Shown: positions 19,830-30,241 of the stretch, one piece after another
How the letters are laid out: the number at the start of each line of letters is the position of its first letter
Position numbering within the stretch: position 1 is the first letter of the stretch
Translations under genes and position numbers: made by a program
The notes under the pieces: generated by a model
Seen by the model: the letters and a program-made list of their open reading frames with translations, nothing else
Database searches by the model: none
What the model was told of the DNA's origin: nothing
Assembly: GCA_001766655.1 (NCBI GenBank)
Contig: MJCC01000001.1
Span: forward strand, 1,223,809-1,287,808
Direction: 5' to 3'
DNA from: Phytomonas francai
Lineage: Eukaryota > Euglenozoa > Kinetoplastea > Trypanosomatida > Trypanosomatidae
DNA length: 64,000 bases

Positions 19830-20509
19830 GATTTTTATATGATACTTTTATTTTCTCCTTTCCGTGGAAGTCCCAACGATGTTGTCGCAGGGCTATAAAG
19901 TTTGTGCTTTGGCATAAGGTTCTGAATCTTATTGCCCGCAAGAGCGGTAAAAGATACAGGGCCGAGAGACCCCTTTCCTTTCGTGGTATTGGTTTCAATG
20001 GATTCCTATATTGAAAAAGATATCTTTTCTGTTTATTGTTATTATTATTGACATTTTTCATTATTTGTTTGCGAAAGGTGTACCTTATGAGCATAGTTTA
20101 ACCTCTAGTTCTTTATCATTTGAAGTTAGTAGTGCGAGGATGAAATATTGATAAACAAGCAAAAAACAACCATGAGGTTTGCGCTATATTTAGAATTTTT
20201 TTCTCAATGGTTTGAATGTATAATGACAACTTACAAAAATGTTATTTTTTTGTGTTCTTCTTTTTTTTCCCCTATATTTTTCTCAACACTATTGTCGAAG
20301 CCTTTTAAGCAGCAAAGGTATTCTCCCTCGCTCGACATTTTATCTTCTCTATATTGTACAACCAAGGGAACGGAATAGTAGGAATTAAGCTAAGAAGTAT
20401 ACTAAACACGCTCAGAAACAACACTAGAAGTGAAATAGGCGTATCTCTTTTTTTTGTCTTATAGCTTCTTTACCATATACATTTGCTTTCTTGAATTTCA
20501 ATAGTTATG
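19830..20509 (+). other. intergenic region downstream of the 58-residue gene
   Basis: Contains T/C tracts at 19848-19869, 20252-20295 and 20443-20504, the last ending in AATAG right before an ATG at 20507. Frames at 19826 (62 codons) and 20172 (68 codons) are rejected. The frame at 20507 codes for 20 residues only and begins with a run of 12 A, so its phase depends on homopolymer accuracy. Confidence 0.45.
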
Positions 20510-21286
20510 CAAAAAAAAAAAACGCCAATAAATCGGATATTTATTCGTCTTGGGCAAGCCAATCATTAAAATTTCAAAAGCAAGCTAACAAGTGCGTTTT
20601 TACCAAGCGATAGCTTTGTGCATTAAAAAGGAACACATAAAGTAAAGATACTGGAGACGTGGGGGGAAGTCCTAAAGAACGCTTTATTTTCTTAACCTAC
20701 CTCATATACCTTTAAAGTTTATAGTAGAAAATTTGATCATATAAATAGTTTCACAGAGTTGTTGCACTTTCATATACATATTACAACTGCCTAATTATAG
20801 GTATCGTGGGATTTTTTATTTTTTTTTCTGAGTTTTTTTTTATAATTTACTGGATTATTTGCTATATTTCTTGAAATTACCTGTAAAAAGTTTCTATAGG
20901 ATCGACAGCGCATTTTTTTTTTGTGGCGCTTTCCAGCTCCGGTGCAGAAGTAAATTACTCAATAAAACTCCTTCCTACTACACAGGTAATTATTTTTGTA
21001 TCTAGAAGAAGACAAACACCGTACCTTTTTCTTTTTTTTCTCCTCAAAAAGCAAAATCTGCGCGTATTCTTCTGATAGTTGCTACTTTTCCACATAACCT
21101 TATATATTAATAACTTCTGTGACCATTTTTACGTCTTTGCAATATAGAAAAATACTGAAAAAAGGAAACACATTATATTTGCTTAAAACGAAGCAAACAT
21201 ATTTTCACGTTGTTATCACGATTTTGTGCATATTCGAACAAGAATTTTTTTTGTCATTTTTAGGTGATAAAATTAACTTGTTGAGC
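20510..21286 (+). other. ATG-free leader-like stretch upstream of the PI4K-like gene
   Basis: I scanned every line and found no ATG on the + strand between 20510 and 21286, about 780 nt. The complementary triplet CAT occurs about 14 times in the same stretch. Several pyrimidine-AG sites lie inside (for example near 20809 and 20985). Selection against upstream start codons in a long 5' leader would explain this. From 21287 to the start at 21539 only three ATGs occur, opening frames of 3, 6 and 8 codons (21287, 21291, 21462). Confidence 0.6.
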
Positions 21287-21502
21287 ATGAATGAGTAATA
21301 AGGGATTTTAAAGAGCTTGGTAGGTTCTTTTTATTTAGAATTCTTTGTATCAAACTGATAAAAATATTATCTGCCAATCCCTTGCCTTTCATTATTATAC
21401 CACGGAGGGTACTGTGGAGTTCAATAATTTTGTCAACAGTATTGGATTGTGCGATTTTCGAATGAAGATAGTACAACAAAGAATATAAATTTGGGATTGA
21501 CG

Positions 21503-21522
21503 TTTTTTTTTGTTCGTGTTAG
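21503..21522 (+). promoter_or_regulatory. proximal trans-splice acceptor for the PI4K-like gene
   Basis: A T-rich run ends in GTTAG, 16 bases before the ATG at 21539. It would give a very short leader, in contrast with the long ATG-free region further upstream, so alternative leaders are possible. Confidence 0.5.
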
Positions 21523-21538
21523 TGCGGAATCGATTTAA

Positions 21539-23779
21539 ATGAACTCAAAAATGGAGCTGTGCTACAGAAATGACAATAGGAAGAGTAGTGAATTTTCACA
21601 TACGCTGTACCATAGGGAATCAGATGTTTTGTTCGACGCTACGCAGTGTAGTGAAAATCATACCAGCAACAGTGAAATTGATACACGAGATGCCAATAAT
21701 AACATGGGTCATGCTTACGGTTTAGGTGAAAACACTCAGACTTGTCGATCATCTCAGCCCTCCATCAATTTGAGAGTTCATACCTCAAGCGTACCAGGGT
21801 TTCAATTTCGATCTGACCAGGGTTATGATAATCTAAGGGTTCTAGAAGGATTCCAAGTAGAATATGGCAGTATGTTAAATACTGTCAAGAGCGATGTAAT
21901 GAACCCCGAAATCACCAACGAATCATGCGCTAAGTACAGAGCGAAGATTATGGGTACACGCGGGTTTGTAAAGGCTCAAGCCCATTACAATATTGACGGG
22001 AATGAAGAAGAATTAAAAAAAGGGTGTGAGAGGGGTGATGCATTGGGAGCGCAAGTTGACAAGCATGACGCATCATCGTTTGGATGCCGTGAATACTGCG
22101 ATGAAGATGGCACCAGTCATGTGGATGAGGAGGAGACATTGGATTCAAGCGAGCCCTCAGCAACTCGCCAAACTCCTTTGCTCTTTATGTATAATAACGC
22201 GAAGTTGCGAGAGTGGATGAAATCGGATCTTGACGGTGTTTCATTTTCTGAAGATGGGCGTGGTATTAAAGCACAACGCACCAAGGAATGCAAACTGTCT
22301 TCAGACAGAAAGAGGACAAAAAATAAATTAGGCCCTTACTGTGTGATTCTGCCACGCGCGCACGGTGTGAATACAAAACTTCTTAGGACAGCAGACATTT
22401 GCCAACATTCACTAACGCGCTTTGTTACGTTACCCTCATCTATTAAGGACGAACAAAAAAATTCGAATTTATTTCCATTACGAAAACATCAGCTATCGCT
22501 GTTTGAAGAAGCCCAAAAGGCCCTTGAGGGGTCCCTTTTTCAGACAGTAAAACTTGAGTTGCACGGCACGAGCGCAGGGGGAACTTACATGGTACACTAT
22601 CTTCCTTCCGTGGATGTGAATGATGGCAAAATGGTCCCAGGAGGAGTAGGCCAACCTATCCTGGCCGTCTTCAAACCTCGTGACGAGGAAATTGGCCAGC
22701 AGAATAATCCACACGGAAACTTTCGGAGTGATCGAGAGGGCTTTGCACCAGGTAGTGGTAGCCGCCGGGAGGTGCTTGCTTATTGTCTTGATCATGATCA
22801 TTTTGCTGGAATACCCCCGACCCTTGAGGTGTCAGCTGTGTACTGCCTTGATGCTTCTCAAGAGAATGCAATGCGTCCTAATTTATCGGAGACAATGGTT
22901 CCTAGCGTGCGTATCGGGAGCTTGCAGCTCTTTGTCCCAAATTGTATCGATGCAGCTGATGTATTGCCGGGGAAGTTCCTTGTAGAGGAGGTCCACGCCC
23001 TCGCAATCTTTGATATTCGAACACTAAACAGTGATCGACACGGCGGCAACGTCCTCGTGCGGTATGGTGATGATGGGGACTGGAGGGCTGCAGAACCACA
23101 TTTAGTTCCTATTGACCACAGCTATGTGTGCCCTTCCGGCTACGCGGATCCAGATTATGAGTGGTTATCCTGGACTCAGTCGAAGGTGCCGTTTTCACTA
23201 GAGACTTTGGACTACATACAAAAATTGGATGCGTCTGCCGATGCGGACCTCGTGGCTGCGGCCCTATCGGCCAATGGTGCCAGCTATATGGGCACCAGTT
23301 CCCCAAGGCGGCGGTCCTTGCCGAACAACTTTGAGAATGACATTTCTACTGCTACTTCACAAGAAGTTTTACAAGTAAGAAATAAACAGTGGATGATAGA
23401 GGATCTTTGGGTGATGAGCTCACCGTTGCACCAGCGTCGAGCCACTTCCTGTGCTTACGCAGGCTCTTCTCACCCTGATTATCCTAAGTTTCCCAAGGAG
23501 TATCCTTCCGAACAACGCGACGTTGAGGATGTGCGAGCTGCAGCAAACACGTTGTACTGTGCTACTCGGCTTCTACAGGTTGCAGCACTGGAGTTTGGGT
23601 TAACGGCATATGATATTGGAAACATGTGCCGCCGACCACGTTTAACGTGTCCATCTCTTCTGGAAGAGCTGATTGAGGGTAGCCTTGATGAAAAGACTTG
23701 GGAAACAGACCGTGGTGTGTTTGAGCTGCTCTTGATAGAAAGACTCGAAGCTGCCACAGCATCCATTTTGGAGAAGTAG
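21539..23779 (+). CDS. phosphatidylinositol 4-kinase-like protein, type II/plant gamma class
   Basis: 746 residues. The first ~320 residues are polar and unrecognised. The kinase domain spans about 325-560. Its order of motifs follows plant PI4K-gamma proteins: GTSAGGTYMV as a glycine-rich region, AVFKPRDEE with the ATP-binding Lys, REVLAYCLD, FAGIPPTLEV, GSLQLFV, then the catalytic FDIRTLNSDRHGGNVLV (near 492-508), the metal-binding VPIDHSY (near 524) and DYEWLSW. Asp of SDRHGGN and Asp of PIDHSY are both present, so the site looks intact. The gamma members of plants often act as protein kinases rather than lipid kinases, so the substrate is open. No ubiquitin-like domain is visible at the N-terminus. 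Met 5 is an alternative start. Confidence 0.85.
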   Translation: MNSKMELCYRNDNRKSSEFSHTLYHRESDVLFDATQCSENHTSNSEIDTRDANNNMGHAYGLGENTQTCRSSQPSINLRVHTSSVPGFQFRSDQGYDNLRVLEGFQVEYGSMLNTVKSDVMNPEITNESCAKYRAKIMGTRGFVKAQAHYNIDGNEEELKKGCERGDALGAQVDKHDASSFGCREYCDEDGTSHVDEEETLDSSEPSATRQTPLLFMYNNAKLREWMKSDLDGVSFSEDGRGIKAQRTKECKLSSDRKRTKNKLGPYCVILPRAHGVNTKLLRTADICQHSLTRFVTLPSSIKDEQKNSNLFPLRKHQLSLFEEAQKALEGSLFQTVKLELHGTSAGGTYMVHYLPSVDVNDGKMVPGGVGQPILAVFKPRDEEIGQQNNPHGNFRSDREGFAPGSGSRREVLAYCLDHDHFAGIPPTLEVSAVYCLDASQENAMRPNLSETMVPSVRIGSLQLFVPNCIDAADVLPGKFLVEEVHALAIFDIRTLNSDRHGGNVLVRYGDDGDWRAAEPHLVPIDHSYVCPSGYADPDYEWLSWTQSKVPFSLETLDYIQKLDASADADLVAAALSANGASYMGTSSPRRRSLPNNFENDISTATSQEVLQVRNKQWMIEDLWVMSSPLHQRRATSCAYAGSSHPDYPKFPKEYPSEQRDVEDVRAAANTLYCATRLLQVAALEFGLTAYDIGNMCRRPRLTCPSLLEELIEGSLDEKTWETDRGVFELLLIERLEAATASILEK

Positions 23780-25069
23780 TTTCACTATGACTTATCATCT
23801 CTTAAGAAAGGCACCTCAAATTTTGTGATATTTAGTGCGGATAGTTCACCTCTGCAGGTACATGTTCATTTCTACGTAGGTTGCCTGTTGTGTATTGTAC
23901 TCACACTTTTACGGGTTTACATTTTTTACAAGACATCATTGAGTTTTTGTTTCTGGTAAAATGTACAAGAGCAAACTGCATATATCTTCTTTTCGAAAAA
24001 TGATGTTACACCGTTTCTCTACGGGCCTTTTTTTATGTTCAGTTGGTAGTCGGCCTATCGGGTAGAGACTAGGAGGACGCGATTTTAACAGTATTGAATT
24101 CTTCTCGGGCGACAGATATGTTTTTTGCTTTTTGCCTTGAAAAATGAATCGACAATTCAGTCAATAATTATAGGCTTACTTCCGTTTTTTTGCGCCTTAC
24201 TTTTTTCTTCCCGTGCCTTTTTGTGAACATTTCATACTAGTTTGATTGAAATTGAATGCGGACATTTTTAAAGAACTAAACAAAAGAGAAAGCAGTAAGC
24301 TTGTGATTGACACATTCTGATTATTCAAAATGAATAAGATAGCTGCATAAATAGTTGATATGGGAAAAAGGAAAGGTGACATTAAAAAAATTAATTCGGC
24401 ACATTTTATTTAATTTTTGCTCTTTATACAGTATTTGTTTACTTTTTTAATTACGTGACTGCTTGACATAATCTACGCGAAAATAAGAAGGGGAGTGAAA
24501 AGCCTTAAAAATGAAGTGGTTAGTGACATATGTATATCTTCAGTTACAAGATAATGTACCCTTTGTTTCTACTACCAGTATTGATTTCAATTCAAAGCCA
24601 GGTTTATCAAATTTATCAAAAATTTAAACCGTCTTTTTTTCTTTTTTTGAAAATGCTGTAGCGACTGGAAGCAGACCGGATTTGTCCTCTAACAGATCCG
24701 TTTCTACACGAAACATCAAAAAAACCTTTTCCGTGAGTAAAGTTGAAATACCATGAAATTCTGATTGATCACTGTACTTTTTATCTTCCTTTTCTTATTC
24801 ACCAGTTCCCCCCCCTCCCCCGAGTGTTGCGCACCTTCTCTGTGTTCTACTGTCCCGGCGGTCAGGAAAATAGGAAAATACATTTTTTTTTTTTGAAACA
24901 CGGTCATATTCAAACAGCAATCAGAAACAATATAAGAAGAAATAACGGCATAATTTTTAATTTATAGGTCCGACGTGTTTGGCTACCCCTCCGATTTTTT
25001 GAGAATTTACCCTATACAAACACTTTTATTTTAGCATATACTTAAAAGGTTTTCATATTTATTGTATAC
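23780..25069 (+). other. intergenic region, 1.3 kb
   Basis: AT-rich. Short frames of 34 codons (23961-24065) and 38 codons (24511-24627) occur without a convincing acceptor and are not called. A pyrimidine run with eight C followed by TCCCCC lies near 24807-24821. The acceptor of the next gene is at the 3' end. Confidence 0.5.
25021..25034 (+). promoter_or_regulatory. trans-splice acceptor for the CAP-domain gene
   Basis: A T-rich tract ends in TTTTAG, 35 bases before the ATG at 25070, with no ATG between. Confidence 0.55.
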
Positions 25070-28000
25070 ATGTTTGCATTAAGTCGACCTATTAGCTGTA
25101 CTAAGAACAGGTGTACTGAAAAACACGACTACGCGTACAATATAGGTGATGACTTACCACAGCCTGCTACGCTTCCATCAAAGGGTTGCACCCGGCTCAA
25201 TCGGGCTACAGGATCAACTTTAATTGAATCTCGGCCACCTTATTTAGACAAGCAGCGAGCAGAGATCGCTCATGATGTAGCTACCAATCATCATCTGTCA
25301 GGCCACTTGAATGGTGTAGTGTTGAACCCCAATTCTTCTCCGGAATCTTTTCAAAAGGGTGAAATGTATGACGACACTTCTTTTCAGCATCCTATTACAC
25401 ATGTGTTGAGTAATCTAGCGCAAAAGAGTATTCAGAGAGCGAGAGAATCGGGAAGTTACCAGAATGCAGCAGCCTTGCTCGCGGCGGTGAGCACCCCCTC
25501 AGACGCGTACACTGCCTTTGAACAGGAACTTCTAGAGGAGATCAATCGTCTGCGCAGCGATCCTGCCTCTTATGCAGCATTGGTTGAGAAGGAGGCTACT
25601 CTTGGCTACCCTTTCATTTGTATGGAGGACGAGTATTACGCTACCGATGGAGCTGCGAGCAACGCACATGAGTATCATTCCGATTCTTTGTTGGAAGCCG
25701 TGGCCCGTGTGTCCAGGACTACGTGTCCTCACAGTCGTGAGGATATTTCTTTGCTTTTATGTACCCGAAACGCTTCAGAGCCTCAGGCGAATCATCAACT
25801 CAATGAACAAGTCGCCCAGACAAAAAATCAGAAACTGAAATTGAACTCCTTGATGCAACAGGTTCCCCCTCCCCCGAGCGGAGCATCTTGCCCTGGATCA
25901 GAGCCTCTATCCACCCGTGTATCGAACAAAAGCCGGGGTCGTTCAGCGCGGATATCCGCCGTAATTCAGAATCGCTTGAATAAATTCAGCACATCCACGG
26001 GCAATCAAGGTGTTCATGCAAATACATATACTAGTGCTACTAGTTCCACGGGGAGTCCTCCAAAATTATTTTTGCAGCCAACAAATGACGCGACCACAAT
26101 CCATTCAACCCTGAAAAAACAAGGGCTTACTGAGATGACTCTAGAGCAGTTGGGAATACATCTCCGTCGACATGAGCTGCATCGCTTTGCATTAGAGAAG
26201 GCAGCAGAGGACATTCTCATACGATGGCATTTGGCCCAACTCGCATTGCAGGATGCATTGAATGCAGAGGACGATCGAATTGGTAAGAAGGTTGGTAAAG
26301 GTCAGCATGCCACTGCCAAGGAAAGCATGGCGGGTTGTGCCCCGTCATTGCGTGCTACGGCTTTTCCCCAGACAGGACCCCATCGGAAAAGCCATGAACG
26401 TGCCACGAACGTGGAAGGGCATCATCAGCGCTTCGAGGCCGCTGAGAAACTAAGGTCCATTTTTGCGGCACATTTGCGTACAATTTTAGAGAAGCTTTGT
26501 GTAGAGCATTGGATTTGCAAACGGACAATGGATGGCGCCAATCTTATTCTGGAGTGTGTTCATGCCCTTAGACAAGTTTATCCAGTCCCACCATTGCTTC
26601 CAAGGAGGGGTCTTCATCTAGCAGCACGTAATGTCAGTCTTTTCCATCATGCTCTCGGTGACTGTGTGACCAAAGCGCCAACATCCAGTTCATCAAACGT
26701 GTTGACTCCTTCCTCAGAAAATTTACGAAACGGGAGAGAGGTGCAGTTTTTACCTTTTCTATCAAATCAACACGAGAACTTTCTGGCATCAATCCAGGAG
26801 AGCACTGATGTAAATTCTGTTCACGTTCTTAAAGAGTGGGTGAAAAATCAAAAAAATCAAGCCACAAACTTCTTCAATACCAACACACACCTCCTTGCCC
26901 ATCAGCTTTCGGTAGAAACAATTTCCAACGACATCAGTTGCATTGCTCGTATGATCCATGAGGCATCTGGCAAGTACGGGCGGGTTGCCAATGAGCTACG
27001 AGGGGTCCAACTCTATGGATCTGGAAAGCCCAGGGAGGTGATCATTCGTGCAATTTTGGGCGTATTGGTCCCACAGTTCGTTCTTCATGGCATGCATTTT
27101 CATGAAACTGTGAAACGCGATGCAGCAGAGGCCGTTGATCAGCTTCTCACAGATCAGGAGATTTTGCGTCTTTTCAAATTTAGTATCTTTAGCGGTTCAT
27201 CTCAACATGGTGAAACCGACTGTGGAACGGCTTTGGAGGGCAATCACATCGCAGATGAGGCTTATAATACTACCGAATGCACAGGCATTATGCTATGCGG
27301 TACGTATCACCCTACAACAATGCGTGCCCTTATTCAGCGTTTACTTGAACAAGACTCGGATCCGACATCGAAGGGCAAAAGAGTAGTTGGTGCGACACAT
27401 CGCCTTGGTCCGCTGCTATGGCGTGACGCGCGTGTGGTGGGGATCGGTTGGCAGCGCGCTTGCCGTCCACTGACGTACGATGATCCCGATAAGTCTAGTT
27501 TTAATACTGGGGGCTCCGACGAAAAGGATCGAACCTTGAATAGTGATTACGTCTGCACGACCATAGTTCTCGCTACTGAGTATGAGGAGCTGGAGTTGAT
27601 TGCAACGAATAAACATGCGTCTTTGGAGGAGGTGAATAGAATTGTGCAGCAGTGTCAAGAGGTAAATAATTTCCAGCCCGAGAATTTTTTTCTTCCAATT
27701 CTGACAGACTGTTCCACACTAACTGAAGGGGTTGGGGCTATAAAAGATGCCAGCCAGTTCATCACAAGCACTACTGTCGCAGACCCACCGGTGATGGTCG
27801 ATCTGCATTCAAACCTTGACGTTCAGGTCGTGTATCCACGGTGTCACCCCCTTGTGTTGGAAGCCGACTTCATCTCCCGACACCCAGGGGTCGTTGTTGT
27901 AGTGTTGCGTGCGGATAGAAGGCGTGTGCAAGTACGGGCCTGCCTGTCCACCTCTTCGTCCCTCAATTCCTCCTTAGTTTCTTTTTCTCGACCAAATATG

Positions 28001-30241
28001 CTGTCATCGCGGGAAATTTTAGTACAACGCAGTGTGTCAGACCGTGATGCGGTTTTAATCATGATTGACACCATGTCTGTTACCAATGAGCTCCTGCAAA
28101 CAACACAAATACAGGACGCTGGTTTTGGTATTGTCATTTCGAACGCACAAGAGGACTCGATCTGTTTTCTACAGATCTTTGAGAGGGAAGTCAAGGTGGG
28201 TGATGCATGCTCTGACAAGATCGATGACGCGGTGATGGGGTACACCTTTATCGGCTTTATTCGACTAGTGTTTCAGCGGAAGACCACACTACCTCGTCGA
28301 GACCGAATGCTGAATCATAGCCAAAGGAAGTTATTGGTCTCTACAGACACAGGATTACAGGGCACTACGTGTGCTTCGGCTCAAGGAAGTGCGGTTCAGG
28401 CGGCATTTGGTCTGCGTTTGACAGAGGCTATTTCACCCGGGACTAGGAAAGGCCGGAATCAGCGCAGCGAACTGACGCTCCAGGGAGGTGGAGCTTCTGT
28501 GGCTTGTGGCGTTGTTTGTTTGCCCCCACTTTATGAGCCCTTCTTGGCTCATCTTGATTTTAGCTCTAGGGCGACTCCTCTAGAATGTTTTCATGATGGC
28601 CTTATCACATTTGATAGTGCAAGAGATGCGTCATGGGCCGCTATCGCTGGTACGTGTGGTGGCTGGCCCGAGATCTCAGCCGAGTTCACCGACCGCGGTG
28701 GGTGTATCCTTTCACCTCTCATTTCTGTCCTTCCTCCTAATTCCAATAACACACCAGTGCGGTTTTCTGTATACTTGCCTGATGATTATCAAACCAGTGG
28801 AATCGCGTTGCAACAGAAGGAAGCACTGTTGGCACTCCTCCACTCTCTTGATGAGATTGAGGCCGCTGAGGCGCTGAGGGAGAGTACTGATATCGCATTG
28901 ATGCGGGAGGAGGCACAAGATCAAGGTGATTCATCATGTGGGCCCGATACAGAGTCTAAAGAGAAGGTTGGAGATCTCTCCAGGGGAGACAGCTTACGTG
29001 GAGAAGTCAAAGAAGAAGTGACGGTTGGGATTGAGATCCAGGTGGAGGATGCTGTTTCAAAGAATGCATGTCTGAGTGTGGATGGCGATGGAGACCGTGC
29101 ACACAGTACCGCCTTTGGGACTAAAAAAGCTCACCAGAAAGTAGGACCTACCCGTTCAAAGAAGGCGCTTGTGAAAGGTATTGTTGATGACGGCAACGTC
29201 AGTCCCGGCAGCCACAAGCGGCCCCCCAAAGCAACATCACCAGATAAAAGGAGAACAGAATCTCTGAATCTGAAGGCCGAGCAAAAGGGGTTGAAGGTGC
29301 ATCCTAGCAGCCATGGCAATCTGAGTAGTCTCAAACAGAGCTCACCTCGGGAGCCGCTTAATCCAGCAATCGCGAGATTGCAAGACTCATCACTTAGCTG
29401 TTTAGAAGATGGAAATCTCGATCTCATTCGTTTGTTTGATTCTCCCCCGTCTAAGTTCGACAGTGCACCTGCTAAGAAGGTCGGAAGCGTACCTCAGGCC
29501 CTATCCCACGATATTCTTATGTCAATTAGTCTTGCCCGATTGCGTAGTTTGGTCGATGAACAGACTCGTTCATTAAGTGGGAAGCGTGAGCTATTGGTCC
29601 GAATTGAGGGCATCCTTTGTGACGAGCTTCAGCGTTTGGAGGCGGAAATACTCAAACGAAAGGGACGAGAGTTGATTAAGTTGAAACGGGATGAGGAAGA
29701 TATCAATCAACAGTTGGAACACATGCGCAAGATTGTTCAAAACTATGAGGTGGAGGCACAGTGCTCCAAAGAAATTCTCACGCGACGAACTCGTGATCAA
29801 ACACTACGGCGCGCACGCTTGAAACATGTGAGGGCACAACTGGCTGCGCTTTTCGGGTTAAAATGTACTACCAGAGATACTCTGGGTAGTAGTAATAATT
29901 CGCCTCGGATAGTCGATGCAGAGGAGCCCTCATCAACCTCATCGCTCTGTGACGTTGTCGTTTGGTTTGTCCCAAAAGACAGTGTGCCCCACGCCCTACG
30001 ACTTGCTTCACGTTCCCCGGCCACAAGGTCTTCTGTGCATATGCCAAGTGCTCGTAGATTCGCAATGACACAAGACCCTATCATTTCCAATCTTAATAAT
30101 ATAGTTCAACTGAAGCCGGTCGTGCTAGGGGACCACCCCCAGTTCCATTGTTACGAGGCTACGGTACAGATTCCCACTACGCTTCGAGGGTATGCTGTGC
30201 TTCTCGTGAACGGGTATGAATGCGCACTTTGGGAAGTGTAA
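25070..30241 (+). CDS. giant protein with an interrupted CAP/SCP-like domain
   Basis: 1723 residues. Residues ~150-176 (FEQELLEEINRLRSDPASYA) match the first helix of CAP/SCP (PR-1, CRISP) domains. Much later, GSGKPREVIIRAILGVLVPQ (~649) resembles the helix seen in microbial CAP proteins, and PLLWRDARVVGIGW (~780) resembles the closing FRYVGIG strand. Some 470 residues separate these parts, including low-complexity segments, so the domain is split by large inserts. Residues ~900-1230 hold beta-rich stretches (GVVVVVLRADRRRVQV; RFSVYLPDDYQT). A Ser/Lys-rich linker and a coiled coil at ~1500-1590 follow, then a final beta segment. There is no signal peptide, so a secreted role is unlikely; a cytoskeletal or flagellar role is conceivable. 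The CAP call is moderate. Confidence 0.7.
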   Translation: MFALSRPISCTKNRCTEKHDYAYNIGDDLPQPATLPSKGCTRLNRATGSTLIESRPPYLDKQRAEIAHDVATNHHLSGHLNGVVLNPNSSPESFQKGEMYDDTSFQHPITHVLSNLAQKSIQRARESGSYQNAAALLAAVSTPSDAYTAFEQELLEEINRLRSDPASYAALVEKEATLGYPFICMEDEYYATDGAASNAHEYHSDSLLEAVARVSRTTCPHSREDISLLLCTRNASEPQANHQLNEQVAQTKNQKLKLNSLMQQVPPPPSGASCPGSEPLSTRVSNKSRGRSARISAVIQNRLNKFSTSTGNQGVHANTYTSATSSTGSPPKLFLQPTNDATTIHSTLKKQGLTEMTLEQLGIHLRRHELHRFALEKAAEDILIRWHLAQLALQDALNAEDDRIGKKVGKGQHATAKESMAGCAPSLRATAFPQTGPHRKSHERATNVEGHHQRFEAAEKLRSIFAAHLRTILEKLCVEHWICKRTMDGANLILECVHALRQVYPVPPLLPRRGLHLAARNVSLFHHALGDCVTKAPTSSSSNVLTPSSENLRNGREVQFLPFLSNQHENFLASIQESTDVNSVHVLKEWVKNQKNQATNFFNTNTHLLAHQLSVETISNDISCIARMIHEASGKYGRVANELRGVQLYGSGKPREVIIRAILGVLVPQFVLHGMHFHETVKRDAAEAVDQLLTDQEILRLFKFSIFSGSSQHGETDCGTALEGNHIADEAYNTTECTGIMLCGTYHPTTMRALIQRLLEQDSDPTSKGKRVVGATHRLGPLLWRDARVVGIGWQRACRPLTYDDPDKSSFNTGGSDEKDRTLNSDYVCTTIVLATEYEELELIATNKHASLEEVNRIVQQCQEVNNFQPENFFLPILTDCSTLTEGVGAIKDASQFITSTTVADPPVMVDLHSNLDVQVVYPRCHPLVLEADFISRHPGVVVVVLRADRRRVQVRACLSTSSSLNSSLVSFSRPNMLSSREILVQRSVSDRDAVLIMIDTMSVTNELLQTTQIQDAGFGIVISNAQEDSICFLQIFEREVKVGDACSDKIDDAVMGYTFIGFIRLVFQRKTTLPRRDRMLNHSQRKLLVSTDTGLQGTTCASAQGSAVQAAFGLRLTEAISPGTRKGRNQRSELTLQGGGASVACGVVCLPPLYEPFLAHLDFSSRATPLECFHDGLITFDSARDASWAAIAGTCGGWPEISAEFTDRGGCILSPLISVLPPNSNNTPVRFSVYLPDDYQTSGIALQQKEALLALLHSLDEIEAAEALRESTDIALMREEAQDQGDSSCGPDTESKEKVGDLSRGDSLRGEVKEEVTVGIEIQVEDAVSKNACLSVDGDGDRAHSTAFGTKKAHQKVGPTRSKKALVKGIVDDGNVSPGSHKRPPKATSPDKRRTESLNLKAEQKGLKVHPSSHGNLSSLKQSSPREPLNPAIARLQDSSLSCLEDGNLDLIRLFDSPPSKFDSAPAKKVGSVPQALSHDILMSISLARLRSLVDEQTRSLSGKRELLVRIEGILCDELQRLEAEILKRKGRELIKLKRDEEDINQQLEHMRKIVQNYEVEAQCSKEILTRRTRDQTLRRARLKHVRAQLAALFGLKCTTRDTLGSSNNSPRIVDAEEPSSTSSLCDVVVWFVPKDSVPHALRLASRSPATRSSVHMPSARRFAMTQDPIISNLNNIVQLKPVVLGDHPQFHCYEATVQIPTTLRGYAVLLVNGYECALWEV

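Noticed and set aside
19826..20014. 62-codon basic + frame overlapping the stop of the 58-residue gene by four bases
   Set aside because: Such ATGA overlap is a bacterial arrangement and makes no sense with trans-splicing; no acceptor of its own. Noted because of its high Arg/Lys content.
20172..20378. 68-codon + frame from ATG
   Set aside because: Contains a translated T/C tract; no acceptor right upstream and another short ATG frame precedes it.
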